DNA of 64,000 nucleotides from Lachnospiraceae bacterium (GCA_017461775.1 JAFTXD010000140.1:1-64000); one strand, 5' to 3'; shown: positions 43,815 to 53,828, counted from the stretch's first letter. Translations and numbers: made by a program. Notes: generated from the letters alone by a model not told the origin.

Positions 43815-44255
43815 TTACGTAAAGATATCCAATAATAACCCTCTTATCTCGCCAAGCTTGGCCAGAATCGCCAGATTGTCCTTTTCGTCCTTCATCAGCT
43901 CCTGAGCCAGCTCATCCAGATTTTCATCAATGAGACGAATGATTCCGTACACTCGGTGACGACCTCGCCGGTCTAAGAAATTCTCTCTGGAAAAGGAGTG
44001 GGAACGGGTTATTACCTCGTTTAAAAACTCCTTTACCAGTCCACGATAGTGCTTCATATCTCGAAGGTCCTTACGTCTTCCTATCTTCTCTCCTTCCATG
44101 GTAATCTGCTCCATGAGAAGCATAAGACGTTGTTGCAGCTCCGCCTCCTGAACATGACTTGCCAATGTAAACTTAAAGGTGCCGTCCACAGGTGCCTGCT
44201 GGGCAGTATGCTCTACCGGTATGGTACTTTGTATATGATTTACTTTAATATCCAT
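43815..44255 (-). CDS. yaaR: YaaR family protein (DUF327)
   Basis: A 146-residue helical protein. The core [19 protein letters not shown] and [20 protein letters not shown] (about residues 59-77 and 85-104) match DUF327, which always lies beside holB in Firmicutes. Function is unknown; an association with DNA replication or cell-cycle genes is only by position. It starts 16 bases downstream of the kinase gene. Confidence 0.92.
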   Translation of the reverse strand: MDIKVNHIQSTIPVEHTAQQAPVDGTFKFTLASHVQEAELQQRLMLLMEQITMEGEKIGRRKDLRDMKHYRGLVKEFLNEVITRSHSFSRENFLDRRGRHRVYGIIRLIDENLDELAQELMKDEKDNLAILAKLGEIRGLLLDIFT

Positions 44256-44271
44256 GCCGCTGCCTCCCTTC

Positions 44272-44856
44272 TTACCTGACGGCTTCTATGTAGCTCTCAA
44301 TCTCTGCGATACAGTCAGAGAGCTTGTGATTGTAGAACCGCTTTTGAATACCGGCTATTGCCAGCTTCTCCTCCGCAAAGTCCTGACAATCTGCCAGAAA
44401 ACGGCGGCACAACTCCTCATACTTAGGCTGCTTTTGCTTGCGCTCTCTGGTCAACGCTCTTTGCAGACGCTCTCCATCGTCTATATCAATTAATATCGGA
44501 CAAATCTTTGCATCTCCAAAGTATTTTTTCAGATTTACATAAGCCTCCACAGTGCCTATCAGACAATAATCCTGCTTTTCCAAATCCAGCGAATCCTCAG
44601 CCACCGTAAAATATCTCCAGATGCCATGCACCGTATCATAGGCTCTGGCTTCAATGACCTTCCCCGCTTCCAAAAGCTTATGATACCCTGCTTCATCTGT
44701 AAAATGGTACTCCCTGCCTTCCACTTCCCCAATGCGAATCGGACGGGTGGTATAAGGGACAATGGGTGTAAGCCCCAGTCCCTTTTTTAGCAGCTCTCTG
44801 TAAATTGTATCCTTCCCTGTGGAGCTTTTCCCCATCAGACAAAATATCTTCCCCAT
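44272..44856 (-). CDS. Guanylate-kinase-like protein
   Basis: A 194-residue P-loop kinase. The phosphate loop is [11 protein letters not shown] (about residues 8-18), and [20 protein letters not shown] matches the GMP-binding region of guanylate kinases. The C-terminal half is shorter and less conserved than in Gmk, so it may not be the essential guanylate kinase. It starts 7 bases after the pyk stop. Read-through expression from pyk is likely. Confidence 0.82.
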   Translation of the reverse strand: MGKIFCLMGKSSTGKDTIYRELLKKGLGLTPIVPYTTRPIRIGEVEGREYHFTDEAGYHKLLEAGKVIEARAYDTVHGIWRYFTVAEDSLDLEKQDYCLIGTVEAYVNLKKYFGDAKICPILIDIDDGERLQRALTRERKQKQPKYEELCRRFLADCQDFAEEKLAIAGIQKRFYNHKLSDCIAEIESYIEAVR

Positions 44857-44863
44857 GTTAAAT

Positions 44864-46279
44864 CTATTCAACCTCAACTACGCGAATCATATTAGTGCGG
44901 CCGCAAATTCCCAGCGGTACACCTGCGGTAATAATAACGATGTCGCCCACCTTTACCATTCCGGCCTGCTTTGCTTCCTTCACTGCATCTGCAAATAAAT
45001 CCTCTGCATCTTCCGCTTCCTTAATCAAAAGTGGCTGCACGCCCCAAAGCATGTTCAGCTGCTTGCTTACTCTCTGGCTTACAGTACAACCGATAATCTT
45101 ACAGCTTGGCTTATACTTTGCTACCATGGCTGCAGTAAATCCGGACATAGTGATCGTGATGATAGCTGCTGCATGTAAATCCATTGCCGTTGTGCAGGCC
45201 GCAAAGGAAATCGCGGTGGTAGTATCCGGATTCTCCGGAAGTCCCAGCTTATCCATTCTGGTACGATAATCAATATGGTCCTCTGTCGTCTGGGCAATAC
45301 GTGCCATGGTCTTCACCGCTTCTACCGGATATAAACCTGCTGCGGTCTCACCGGAAAGCATAATCGCAGAGGTACCATCGTAAATCGCATTGGCAATATC
45401 TGTAGCTTCTGCTCTGGTAGGTCTTGGATTCTTAATCATGGACTCCAGCATCTGGGTCGCGGTAATAACATGCTTACCCTGCTCTACGGCCTTCTTAATC
45501 ATCTTCTTCTGAAGTACAGGCACTTCCTCTAAAGGAATCTCTACACCCATATCACCACGGGCAACCATAATACCGTCAGAAACACTCAAGATTTCCTCCA
45601 GATTCTCGATACCCTGCATATTCTCAATCTTTGCAATAATCTGAATATCACTTCTGTGAGCATTTAAAATCTCGCGAACCTGTAAAATATCCTCCTTGGT
45701 TCTTGCAAAGGAACAGGCAATAAAATCAAAGCCCATCTTAATACCGAACTCGATATCTGCTCTGTCCTTATCGCTGATGTAAGGCATAGAAAGAATTGCA
45801 CCTGGAACATTCACACCCTTGTGGTTGGAAACCGGACCGCCGTTGATAACGGTACAGATGATATCCTCTCCTTCGATTTTGTCCACTCTCATCTCGATAA
45901 GACCGTCATCAATCAGGATGGACATGCCTTCCTTTACGTCCTTCTTCAGATTCTGGTAGGTAATACTTGCCTTCTCTGCGGTACCCAGCATGTCCTTGGT
46001 AGTCAGAGTAAAGGTCTGGCCTGCCGTCAGCTCCACTCTTCCATCCGCAAAATCCTTCAGACGGATTTCCGGACCCTTGGTATCTAATAAGGTTGCTACC
46101 GGAAGACCTACCTTATGTCTTACCTTTACAACTCTTTCAAACTTTCTCTTCTGCTCTTCATGGGAGCCGTGGGAAAAGTTAAAACGCGCCACGTTCATAC
46201 CCGCACGCATCAGCTGCTCTAACTTTTCTTCACTCTCACTGGATGGTCCAATGGTACAAATAATTTTGGTTTTTCTCAT
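44864..46279 (-). CDS. pyk: Pyruvate kinase
   Basis: A 471-residue glycolytic enzyme that makes ATP and pyruvate from phosphoenolpyruvate. Seen are RKTKIICTIGPSS, NFSHGSHEE (about residues 34-42), the metal and substrate region IAKIENMQGIENLEEIL (catalytic Lys about 219), and VARGDMGVEIP (about 242-252). The extra C-terminal phosphotransferase-like domain of Bacillus Pyk is missing, as in many Clostridia. Confidence 0.97.
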   Translation of the reverse strand: MRKTKIICTIGPSSESEEKLEQLMRAGMNVARFNFSHGSHEEQKRKFERVVKVRHKVGLPVATLLDTKGPEIRLKDFADGRVELTAGQTFTLTTKDMLGTAEKASITYQNLKKDVKEGMSILIDDGLIEMRVDKIEGEDIICTVINGGPVSNHKGVNVPGAILSMPYISDKDRADIEFGIKMGFDFIACSFARTKEDILQVREILNAHRSDIQIIAKIENMQGIENLEEILSVSDGIMVARGDMGVEIPLEEVPVLQKKMIKKAVEQGKHVITATQMLESMIKNPRPTRAEATDIANAIYDGTSAIMLSGETAAGLYPVEAVKTMARIAQTTEDHIDYRTRMDKLGLPENPDTTTAISFAACTTAMDLHAAAIITITMSGFTAAMVAKYKPSCKIIGCTVSQRVSKQLNMLWGVQPLLIKEAEDAEDLFADAVKEAKQAGMVKVGDIVIITAGVPLGICGRTNMIRVVEVE

Positions 46280-46303
46280 AACTCTCTCCTCTTATTCTAT
46301 ACA

Positions 46304-46816
46304 TTATTTATGGGCTCCGTGCCCTTTGTGAATTTTCAGCGTTTCCATCAGAGAACACCATTTATCTGCGGTGGTCACTATCCAGGCCTCCCTGCACATG
46401 GGCGGTACAATGGTCAGAGGCCACATATGCTTTTTGATGATATCCTTTTCCCTCTCCGAAAGCTTGTATTCCTTGGAGGCATTTTTAAGTGCAATCTTCG
46501 GATGCTTCAGTCCATGAAGGCGATACCATTTATTGTGCTCATCATCATGCCAGTCGTATAGAAAGTAATCATGAAGCAGTGCTCCGCGAATCAGCTTCCG
46601 TTTATCCACCGGGATATGAAGCCTTTCGCTGATAGCCAGACTGTACTTTGCCACATTGATACAATGGGAATTCACTGTCATATTACCGTGCTGGATGAAT
46701 TTCTTCGTCTTCCGAAAGTTTTTGGACTCCAGAATATCTCTACCGTGTTCCCTTACCGCTTTATGGTATTTTCTCTCTTTTTCGTAAAAGTGGCGAAACC
46801 GTTTCTGATATTTCAT
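46304..46816 (-). CDS. HD domain protein
   Basis: A 170-residue HD-superfamily protein. The metal ligands are NSHCINVAKYSLAI (His about residue 52) and GALLHDYFLYDWHD (His-Asp about 84-85). HD proteins hydrolyse phosphate esters or nucleotides; substrate unknown. N-terminal and C-terminal basic helices flank the domain. It is the first gene of the minus-strand series and lies 24 bases from pyk. Confidence 0.88.
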   Translation of the reverse strand: MKYQKRFRHFYEKERKYHKAVREHGRDILESKNFRKTKKFIQHGNMTVNSHCINVAKYSLAISERLHIPVDKRKLIRGALLHDYFLYDWHDDEHNKWYRLHGLKHPKIALKNASKEYKLSEREKDIIKKHMWPLTIVPPMCREAWIVTTADKWCSLMETLKIHKGHGAHK

Positions 46817-46893
46817 CCTACTCTCCCCATTTAATCACATACTCTAAAACATCATATCATAAATTTACCCAAAAGAATACATGCAAAATATGG

Positions 46894-46917
46894 TTTTTCC
46901 GTGCTATAATTAGTTTG
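46894..46917 (+). promoter_or_regulatory. Candidate promoter of the ABC exporter operon
   Basis: TATAAT at about 46905-46910, with a poor -35 region (TGCAAA) 17 bases before it, lies about 40 bases upstream of the first exporter gene. An AGGAGG ribosome binding site follows. The -10 box is good; the -35 box is not. Confidence 0.45.
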
Positions 46918-46954
46918 ACTTGTGCATTTTTTACAGATTTTTTAGGAGGTTTTT

Positions 46955-48703
46955 ATGTTTAAGTACTTAAAGAAATACTGGTTCTTTGCACTCCTTGCCC
47001 CCCTCTTTATGCTGGGTGAGGTGTCCATGGACCTTTTACAGCCCCAGCTGATGAGCACCATTGTGGATGAAGGTGTATTAGGTTTATCCAACAATAATGT
47101 GGGCGATTTGTCCCTGGTGATTACTACCGGACTTCAGATGATCGGTCTGGTACTGGTAGGCTGTCTGTGCGGTATTTTATCCGGCGTTTTCGCCAACCTT
47201 TGCGCCCAGAACTTCAGTAATGATTTGCGAAAGGATACCTTTTCCAAAATCATGTCCCTGTCCTTCTCCCAGACGGATCAGTTCACCACCGGTTCCCTCA
47301 TTACCCGTGTGACCAATGATATCACCCAGGTGCAGAATCTGGTAATGCAGGCCATCCGTGGCTTCGTCCGTACCTTCCTTCTTTTTGCAGGTGGTATCCT
47401 GTGCATGCTTTCCTTAGACCTTAGCTTTGGTGTAGTAGTTGCCTGCGCTCTGCCGCTGGTCATCCTGACTGTGGTATTCTTCCTTCGGAAAACCAATCCT
47501 CTTTTCACAGTTCTTCAGGAAAAGCTGGACGGTGTGAATAACGTAATGCAGGAAAATGTTTCCGGCAGCCGCGTGGTAAAGGCTTACGTGAAGGAGGAGT
47601 ACGAAAGGGACCGTTTTGAAAAAGCCAATGACGGTCTGGTACATACCCAGCTGGATGTCCTCTTACTGCTTTCTTATATGACTCCGATTATGAATATTAT
47701 TTTGAATATCTCCATCGTAGCCATTATCAAGGTGGGGGCCATTCAGGTGCAGGCCGGAGCCCTTACTCCCGGTAATGTAATGGCAGCTATTACATATATT
47801 TCCCAGATTTTGAACGCAGTAATGCGAATGTCGATGATTTTTCAGACCGTTTCCCGAGGAATGGCCTCCGGAAGACGAATCAATGAAATCCTGTACTGTA
47901 CCCCCACTATTCTGGGTGGTGCAAAGCTTCCTTCTACAGGCAGCACCAAGGGTAAAGTGGAATTCCGTGGTGTCTCCTTTGCCTATCCGGGCATGGAGCA
48001 TGAAAAGGTGTTAGACGGCATTGATTTAACCATTCAGCCCGGTGAGACCTTCGCTATCTTAGGCGCTACGGGCTGTGGTAAAACCAGTCTGATTCATCTG
48101 ATTCCCAGATTCTATGATGCTACCGAAGGTAATGTATTGATTGACGGAGTGGATGTAAAGGATTACCCGTTGACGGAGCTTAGAGACAAAGTGGCGGTTG
48201 CTTTACAAAAAAGTGAAATCTTCCAGACTTCCATCCGGGAGAATATTTCCTGGGGTGACCCTAACGCGGATTTAGCCAAGATAACCCACGCCTCCGAAAT
48301 TGCTCAGGCAGCAGAATTCATCCAGAAAAAGCCCGAAGGCATGGACACCATCGTAGCCCAGAGCGGCGCCTCCCTTTCCGGTGGTCAGAAGCAGCGTGTG
48401 GCCATCGCCAGAGCAGTTCTGAAAAACAGTGACATCTTAATCTTTGACGATGCTACCAGCGCACTGGATTTGCAGACCGAGGCCAGATTATATGACGCTT
48501 TGAAATCAGAGCGTCAGGATATTACCAAAATTATTATTGCCCAGCGTATCGCCTCTGTAAAGGATGCGGACCGCATTGCCGTCCTGGAAAACGGTAAAAT
48601 TGCTGCACTGGGCACTCATGAGCAGCTCCTTGCAAAGAGCCCCATTTATCAGGATATTTATCAGTCACAGCTTAAGGAAGGAGGTGAGGGCGATGGCCGC
48701 TAA
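46955..48703 (+). CDS. ABC exporter, half-transporter with degenerate ATPase site
   Basis: A 582-residue permease-ATPase fusion. Six membrane helices fill residues 1-310; the ATPase has Walker A GATGCGKTS (about 366-374), signature LSGGQKQR (about 473-480) and Walker B LIFDDATSALD. The residue after Walker B is Asp instead of the catalytic Glu. The next gene has the canonical site, so the two form a heterodimer of the TM287/288 or BmrCD kind. Substrate (drug, peptide or lipid) unknown. Confidence 0.94.
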   Translation: MFKYLKKYWFFALLAPLFMLGEVSMDLLQPQLMSTIVDEGVLGLSNNNVGDLSLVITTGLQMIGLVLVGCLCGILSGVFANLCAQNFSNDLRKDTFSKIMSLSFSQTDQFTTGSLITRVTNDITQVQNLVMQAIRGFVRTFLLFAGGILCMLSLDLSFGVVVACALPLVILTVVFFLRKTNPLFTVLQEKLDGVNNVMQENVSGSRVVKAYVKEEYERDRFEKANDGLVHTQLDVLLLLSYMTPIMNIILNISIVAIIKVGAIQVQAGALTPGNVMAAITYISQILNAVMRMSMIFQTVSRGMASGRRINEILYCTPTILGGAKLPSTGSTKGKVEFRGVSFAYPGMEHEKVLDGIDLTIQPGETFAILGATGCGKTSLIHLIPRFYDATEGNVLIDGVDVKDYPLTELRDKVAVALQKSEIFQTSIRENISWGDPNADLAKITHASEIAQAAEFIQKKPEGMDTIVAQSGASLSGGQKQRVAIARAVLKNSDILIFDDATSALDLQTEARLYDALKSERQDITKIIIAQRIASVKDADRIAVLENGKIAALGTHEQLLAKSPIYQDIYQSQLKEGGEGDGR

Positions 48704-50546
48704 TCAGGCTCAGCTTAACAATTACAAGGTTCCGGGCATGCGTGGTCCCCAGAACCGTATGAACAAGGAACATGCCAAGGACAGCAAGGGCACCCTGCTC
48801 CGTCTGGCCCGTTATTTTATCAGTGAAAAGTGGCGCATCCTCCGGCTAATGCTGGTGGTGCTGATTCTGGTTATCTGTAGCGTATACGCTCCCAAATTGC
48901 AGAGTGAAGCTATCGACGCCATTACCACCGATGTGGTCTCCGCAGTGGGCGGGGAATTAAATCTTCCTTACCAGCCGGCAAAGCTGACCACCATTTTGAT
49001 TACCATGCTGATTGTATACGCCATCCACAGTCTGTGCAGCTTCTTTCAGGCCCGGACCAGCGCTATCCTCAGCCAGAATATTGTGAAGAAAATGCGTGAA
49101 GATTTATTCTCTCACATTGTAAATCTTCCTATCCGATACTTAGACAGCCATCCCCACGGCGACATTATGAGCCGTATGACCAACGATGTGGAAAATATCT
49201 CCAACACCGTTTCCCAGTCCTTAAGCTCCCTGTTTTCCGGAGCGCTGACCATTGTGGGTACGGTGATAATGATGTTCTCCCTTTGCCCTCAGCTAACCCT
49301 ACTTTCCTGTATCACCGTGATTCTTACGGTAGTGGCTACCAAGGCTCTTTCCAAGGCCATGCGTGCCTTTTTCAGAAAGCGTCAGATTCTTCTGGGTAAC
49401 TTGAATGGAACAGTAGAAGAAATGGTTTCCGGTTATAAAACTGTGGTGGCTTACAACCGACAGGATGAAGTTATGGAAGAATTCAATAAAACCTCCGATG
49501 ATCTGACGAAAACCGGTATCATTGCAGAGATTCTGGGTGGCTCCATGGGTCCTGTGATGAACGTTATTAACAATATCAGCTTTGTTATTATCGCAGCCTT
49601 TGGCGGCTATTTTGCCATCGAAGGTATCATCTCCATTGGTATCATCTCTGCCTTCATCGTATATGCTAAGCAGTTTGGCAGACCAATTGATGAGCTGGCC
49701 CAGATTTACGGTCAGATCCAGACTGCTCTCGCCGGCGCAGAGCGTGTCTTTGCCATTATGGATGAGTCCTTGGAGGATAAATCCGGGGAAGGAAAGATGG
49801 AAAACACCATAGGAAATATCTCCTTTAACCATGTGAACTTCTCCTACGAGCCCGGAAAACAGGTTCTGCACAACTTTGACTTCGAGGTACGGGCAGGACA
49901 CAAAATTGCACTGGTAGGCTCCACCGGAAGCGGTAAAACTACGGTAGTAAATCTGCTGATGCGTTTCTATGACGTGGATGATGGAGAAATCTTAATCGAT
50001 GGGGTAAATATCAAAGACATCGATTGTAATACCCTGCGGAAGAACACCGCCATCGTATTACAGGATACGGTACTTTTCTCTGATACCGTAAAGAACAATT
50101 TGAAATATTCCAAGGAAGATGCCACCGACGAAGAGGTGGAAAATGCCGTAAAGATGAGTAACTGCTACAATATGATCCGTCACTTAAAGAATGGCTACCA
50201 TACCATGCTGACCCAGGGTGGTCAAAATCTGTCCCAGGGCCAGAGACAGCTCCTATCCATCGCCAGAGCCTTCCTTGCCCAGCCCAAGATTTTGATTCTG
50301 GACGAGGCAACCTCCAGCGTGGATACCCGTACGGAAAAGCATATCCAGGACGCTATGGTGAAGCTGATGGAAAACCGCACCAGCTTAATCATCGCCCACC
50401 GCTTATCCACCATCCGGGATGCGGACTGCATCGTGGTCATGGACCAGGGCCGCATCGTAGAAACCGGCAGCCACGACGAGCTCATCGCCAAGAAAGGAAA
50501 ATACTACTCCCTGTACAATACACAGTTTGCAGGGAATGCCATATAG
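48693..50546 (+). CDS. ABC exporter, second half-transporter with canonical ATPase site
   Basis: A 617-residue partner of the preceding protein. A 45-residue charged N-terminal extension precedes six membrane helices. Walker A is GSTGSGKTT (about residues 410-418), the signature is LSQGQRQL, and Walker B is LILDEATSSVD with the catalytic Glu. The start at 48693 overlaps the previous gene by 11 bases; an ORF running from 48564 is rejected because homology begins inside. Extra extracellular sequence follows helix 1. Confidence 0.94.
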   Translation: MAANQAQLNNYKVPGMRGPQNRMNKEHAKDSKGTLLRLARYFISEKWRILRLMLVVLILVICSVYAPKLQSEAIDAITTDVVSAVGGELNLPYQPAKLTTILITMLIVYAIHSLCSFFQARTSAILSQNIVKKMREDLFSHIVNLPIRYLDSHPHGDIMSRMTNDVENISNTVSQSLSSLFSGALTIVGTVIMMFSLCPQLTLLSCITVILTVVATKALSKAMRAFFRKRQILLGNLNGTVEEMVSGYKTVVAYNRQDEVMEEFNKTSDDLTKTGIIAEILGGSMGPVMNVINNISFVIIAAFGGYFAIEGIISIGIISAFIVYAKQFGRPIDELAQIYGQIQTALAGAERVFAIMDESLEDKSGEGKMENTIGNISFNHVNFSYEPGKQVLHNFDFEVRAGHKIALVGSTGSGKTTVVNLLMRFYDVDDGEILIDGVNIKDIDCNTLRKNTAIVLQDTVLFSDTVKNNLKYSKEDATDEEVENAVKMSNCYNMIRHLKNGYHTMLTQGGQNLSQGQRQLLSIARAFLAQPKILILDEATSSVDTRTEKHIQDAMVKLMENRTSLIIAHRLSTIRDADCIVVMDQGRIVETGSHDELIAKKGKYYSLYNTQFAGNAI

Positions 50547-50568
50547 ATTGGGCATAAGCCATGCACAG

Positions 50569-50782
50569 CTGAACCGAATTGTCTGCCGAGAGCTTGCTCA
50601 CAGGCAGTCATATTCGTGTTCAGATGTATACGGCGACGCCGTATATGAGGACGTAGCCCGAAAGGGCGGATTCCGAATAGAGCATGGCAGAATGGTGAAG
50701 AGAATTCTGACTTCCTTTGTGTTGAGCAAAATTTCGCCTTGTGCGAGATCTAGCGGGGCGTATATGAAAAAAGCATTCTGCC
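50569..50782. repeat. Cluster of hairpins downstream of the exporter operon
   Basis: Several inverted repeats follow each other: CTGAA-CGAAT...CTGCC with GGCAG...ATTCG-TTCAG (50569-50622), ATACGGC/GCCGTAT (50628-50644), GCCC-GAAA-GGGC (near 50656-50667) and GGCAGAATG/CATTCTGCC (50686-50694 and 50774-50782). No long T-run follows. There is no believable gene in the 660 bases up to 51210. It may be a dispersed repeat or a noncoding RNA. Confidence 0.5.
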
Positions 50783-51107
50783 ACGCCCTATGATGCCTTC
50801 GATTTCCATGAAAAGAGATTGGTTTCCGGTGCTTTTTCAAGGGATGCGTGCTGTAAACTATCATTCTTCTTCCCCACACCCCGATATTTCATTTGAAACG
50901 GGGCGTAAAAATCCTATATGACAAAATACTGCACATTTACGATTTAAAAATCTGAACTTATATAGAAAAATAGCTTCTTGGGGAAGAAAACTGGGCGTGT
51001 AAAGAAATAAAAATAGTATACGCCCTTTTAGAGAATATTCTGAAATAATTGATGTAATACGATAAAACTATAATTGGATTATGTCGAAACTGAAGAAGGA
51101 GAAACTT

Positions 51108-51158
51108 ATGGAATTTCCTAATCAACCGAGAAAGAGAAACATAAGTATAGTGAAGTAG
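51108..51158 (+). CDS. Possible 16-codon leader peptide
   Basis: An ATG with a perfect AAGGAG ribosome binding site begins a 16-residue frame (MEFPNQPRKRNISIVK) that ends 52 bases before the nuclease gene. It is rich in basic residues. It could be a leader peptide, or the 5' remnant of a broken gene. Evidence is only the binding site. Confidence 0.25.
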   Translation: MEFPNQPRKRNISIVK

Positions 51159-51210
51159 GAAATCGATAGTAATGGTTCGTGGGACATGCAACAATAGGAG
51201 GAACAATTCT

Positions 51211-52692
51211 TTGGATATTGAAAATGCAAAACAACTGTCATATGAAAATATGAGAAAAATATATAAGACCCATTTGCGTGGACAGGGCTTGGGAAAAAAT
51301 ACTGTGAATACAGTAAGTGGAGACACTTTTTACCTATGGAATAATGTGGGGCAAGATGAGTTTTGGCGCGTAGTAACATCGGATGATTTTGATACCGTGG
51401 CACGAAAAGCACTTTTCGTAGCTTTGTCTAAAAAATCAAGTGGAAATGTTATGTCTTTGGTTAATGGTTATGTGTCAACACTTAGACGCTTTAGGAATTA
51501 TGTATATTCAGATGAATCGCATATAGAGGAAGAACCAGATAATGCAATAGCATTAAAGGATTTTCTATTGGATATTGAGTGCTTGGACCCATTAGCAGAA
51601 TGGACGAGTAAGTTTAATCTGTTTGACATCCTTAAAATCACAAAAACGGAAATACGACACAGCAATATGCTTTCGTGGCTCTTAAATCCGAATGAAAATC
51701 ATGGTTTGAGTGACAGTATTATACGCGGGTTCATTCAGTATGTAGCGACTACTTTTCCAGAGGATACAGATGTATTTGATACGCTGTTAATGGATTGCCA
51801 CGATTTTACCTTGCAACGAGAATGGCATAATATCGATATTCTTGCAGTATCATCAAACGAAAAATTTGTTCTTTGCATTGAAAATAAAATATACTCCGGT
51901 GAACACGATAATCAGTTGGATAGATACAGAAAAATCATAGAAGATACTTATCCGGATTATGAGAAGATGTATATATTTTTATCACCGGAAGGAATTGAAG
52001 CAAGCGACCCGGATTATTGGTGTTCCATGTCATATCAAGAGGTGCTGAGAATCATTGAAAATGCAAGAAAGAAAGTGAAACTCTTACCAGATGTGGAATT
52101 ATTAATTAACAATTATATTGAGGCTATTAGGAGGGATATCGTGGGAGATGAAAGATTAGTACAGATTTGTGCTGAAATATATGCAAAACACAAGAAGGCG
52201 TTAGACTTAATTTTTGAAAACAGACCAGATAGAGCTTCGGAAGTTGCGGATATTCTTAAGGCATGGGCTATTACCAAAACGGAAAATGGAGATATTGAAG
52301 TTGTTTTGGATAAGTGCAGTAAGTCTTATATAAGATTTAAGACAAAGGTGATGTCTGATATTCTTCCTGATGCAGAAGAAGAAAATAGTGGCTGGAATAC
52401 AAAAAATCACTATTTTTATGAGATTAGGAATAATGAGGGTACAGGATTTTTGATGTCCCTTACATTAAGTTCTAGAAATTTAACAGATGAGGAAAGAAAT
52501 ATCTGTGATAAAATAAATGAGCATTTTCCATCAAGGCAACAAAAAGCAAACTGGCAATGGAGAACTCCATTCGCGACAAAGCAGGTAAAACTAGATGAAG
52601 AACTGTCGGAAGACAAGATTTTTGAACAGTTAGATAAAAAATTGGTGGAACTTAAGGCGTTTGAAGGTAAACTGCAAAAAGCCATGATGTAG
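51211..52692 (+). CDS. PD-(D/E)XK nuclease family protein with N-terminal integrase-like domain
   Basis: A 493-residue protein. Residues 5-90 (SYENMRKIYKTHLRGQGL through YVSTLRRFRNYV) look like the SAM-like core-binding domain of tyrosine recombinases, but no recombinase catalytic domain follows. From about residue 115 a PDDEXK_4-type nuclease follows: SNMLSWLLNPNENHG, then NIDILAV (Asp) and LCIENKIYSGEHDNQLDRY (Glu-x-Lys). The start is TTG at 51211 with AGGAGG at 9 bases; an ATG at 51172 has no binding site. Such proteins are suspected defence or repair nucleases. Confidence 0.82.
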   Translation: MDIENAKQLSYENMRKIYKTHLRGQGLGKNTVNTVSGDTFYLWNNVGQDEFWRVVTSDDFDTVARKALFVALSKKSSGNVMSLVNGYVSTLRRFRNYVYSDESHIEEEPDNAIALKDFLLDIECLDPLAEWTSKFNLFDILKITKTEIRHSNMLSWLLNPNENHGLSDSIIRGFIQYVATTFPEDTDVFDTLLMDCHDFTLQREWHNIDILAVSSNEKFVLCIENKIYSGEHDNQLDRYRKIIEDTYPDYEKMYIFLSPEGIEASDPDYWCSMSYQEVLRIIENARKKVKLLPDVELLINNYIEAIRRDIVGDERLVQICAEIYAKHKKALDLIFENRPDRASEVADILKAWAITKTENGDIEVVLDKCSKSYIRFKTKVMSDILPDAEEENSGWNTKNHYFYEIRNNEGTGFLMSLTLSSRNLTDEERNICDKINEHFPSRQQKANWQWRTPFATKQVKLDEELSEDKIFEQLDKKLVELKAFEGKLQKAMM

Positions 52693-52871
52693 AATTTACG
52701 GTAGTAGTAACAGAATGTAATAATTCAGACTTAAGCAGAAAATGTTTGAAAAATGTCCTGTTTTATAGCAAAAATTTGGTGCTCTTGGCATGGAACATCT
52801 TTATATTTTTTAAGTAAAAATGAAAAAAATTTAAATAAAGTAAATTTCAGGCTTCTGGTGAGTCTGGAAGC

Positions 52872-53567
52872 ATGCAAGAATTTGAATTTGTAAATACGCT
52901 TTTAGGAGGACAAAAAGATAAAATGAAACGGTTTATTTATTATCTGACTATGTTACGCAGCAGAAAAATGATTATTAAAGAATACGGAAAAGACTTCTGG
53001 TACTCTTTTAAAAAAGATTCCGATAAATTATTTAAAGTGGTGCTGTCGGATACTCCCGATATAGGAAAGAGTGTTTTTTCTTTCAATTACGAATATGCAC
53101 CATCCTATGTTGTTTGGTACAGAACTATGCGTGAGCAAGGATTATCTGAAAAACAAGCAGATAAACTTATGTGGAAAATGAATGAGAAAATGCTTCTTAC
53201 CGTACCAAAACCACTGCTTGGTATGGTTGGAAAAACTTATCTGAATTCATTTCGTAAAAAAGCGAAAAAGCATATGGAAAGACAGAAGAACGGATTGCAC
53301 CCATTTGACTGGGAAATTCAATATCAGAATATTGATAAAAACAGTTTTGAAATTAACATTACAAAGTGTGGTTTCATTGCTTTTGCGGAGAAATTCGGGG
53401 CTGAGGGAATGCTGCCCGGAATATGCAATATCGATTATATGATTTCCTACTATATGGGAAACGGATTTAAAAGAACGAAGACATTGGGATATGGTGATTC
53501 TTGTTGTGATTGTCATTATGAATTAAAAGGAAAATGCCCAATCAGACCGACAGGCAATTTAAAATAA
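52872..53567 (+). CDS. L-2-amino-thiazoline-4-carboxylic acid hydrolase-like protein
   Basis: A 231-residue protein. The C-terminal GYGDSCCDCHYEL is the signature of the ATC_hydrolase family, whose named activity opens a thiazoline ring in a cysteine pathway; many members have other, unknown roles. No membrane helix or signal is evident. The start is uncertain: the ATG at 52872 has a poor binding site, while the ATG at 52923 has AGGAGG at a long 12 bases. Base composition is AT-rich, like the nuclease gene before it. Confidence 0.78.
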   Translation: MQEFEFVNTLLGGQKDKMKRFIYYLTMLRSRKMIIKEYGKDFWYSFKKDSDKLFKVVLSDTPDIGKSVFSFNYEYAPSYVVWYRTMREQGLSEKQADKLMWKMNEKMLLTVPKPLLGMVGKTYLNSFRKKAKKHMERQKNGLHPFDWEIQYQNIDKNSFEINITKCGFIAFAEKFGAEGMLPGICNIDYMISYYMGNGFKRTKTLGYGDSCCDCHYELKGKCPIRPTGNLK

Positions 53568-53644
53568 TGCATATTGTGGCAAGCAACAAAATTTCAGCTT
53601 TCACGTGCTTTTTCCATGGCAAATTATTATAAAAACCTCAATGT

Positions 53645-53695
53645 CTGTTGCCCCATAGATGAGTAATCATCCATGGGGCAACAGATCCTTTTTTG
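53645..53695 (+). terminator. Strong terminator between converging genes
   Basis: CTGTTGCCCCATAGATGA (53645-53662) and TCATCCATGGGGCAACAG (53667-53684) form an 18-base-pair stem with one mismatch, followed by ATCCTTTTTT. It should end the plus-strand transcript from the left. On the other strand a run of Ts lies farther off and could serve the GH36 operon. Confidence 0.85.
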
Positions 53696-53828
53696 CTTAA
53701 AAATAAAATAGCAGGCTCCTTATTGCCCCGTTCACGATTATCAAATAACGCCTATCCCTTCCAATCTGAAGCGTTCTCCCTCATCTCCGGGAGCCATCTG
53801 GAATGTAACCACATGACAACCTCTTGAT

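Noticed and set aside
48564..48692. 43-codon extension of the second exporter gene
   Set aside because: It lies inside the first exporter gene in another frame; the ATG at 48693 gives the expected protein.
46955..50546. Bacteriocin export system formed by the ABC exporter
   Set aside because: No C39 peptidase domain, precursor peptide or immunity gene is next to it; a general heterodimeric exporter is more likely.
50598..50879. Minus-strand frame of 93 codons in the gap after the exporter
   Set aside because: It runs across several hairpins, has no ribosome binding site and no recognisable domain; structure explains the region better.
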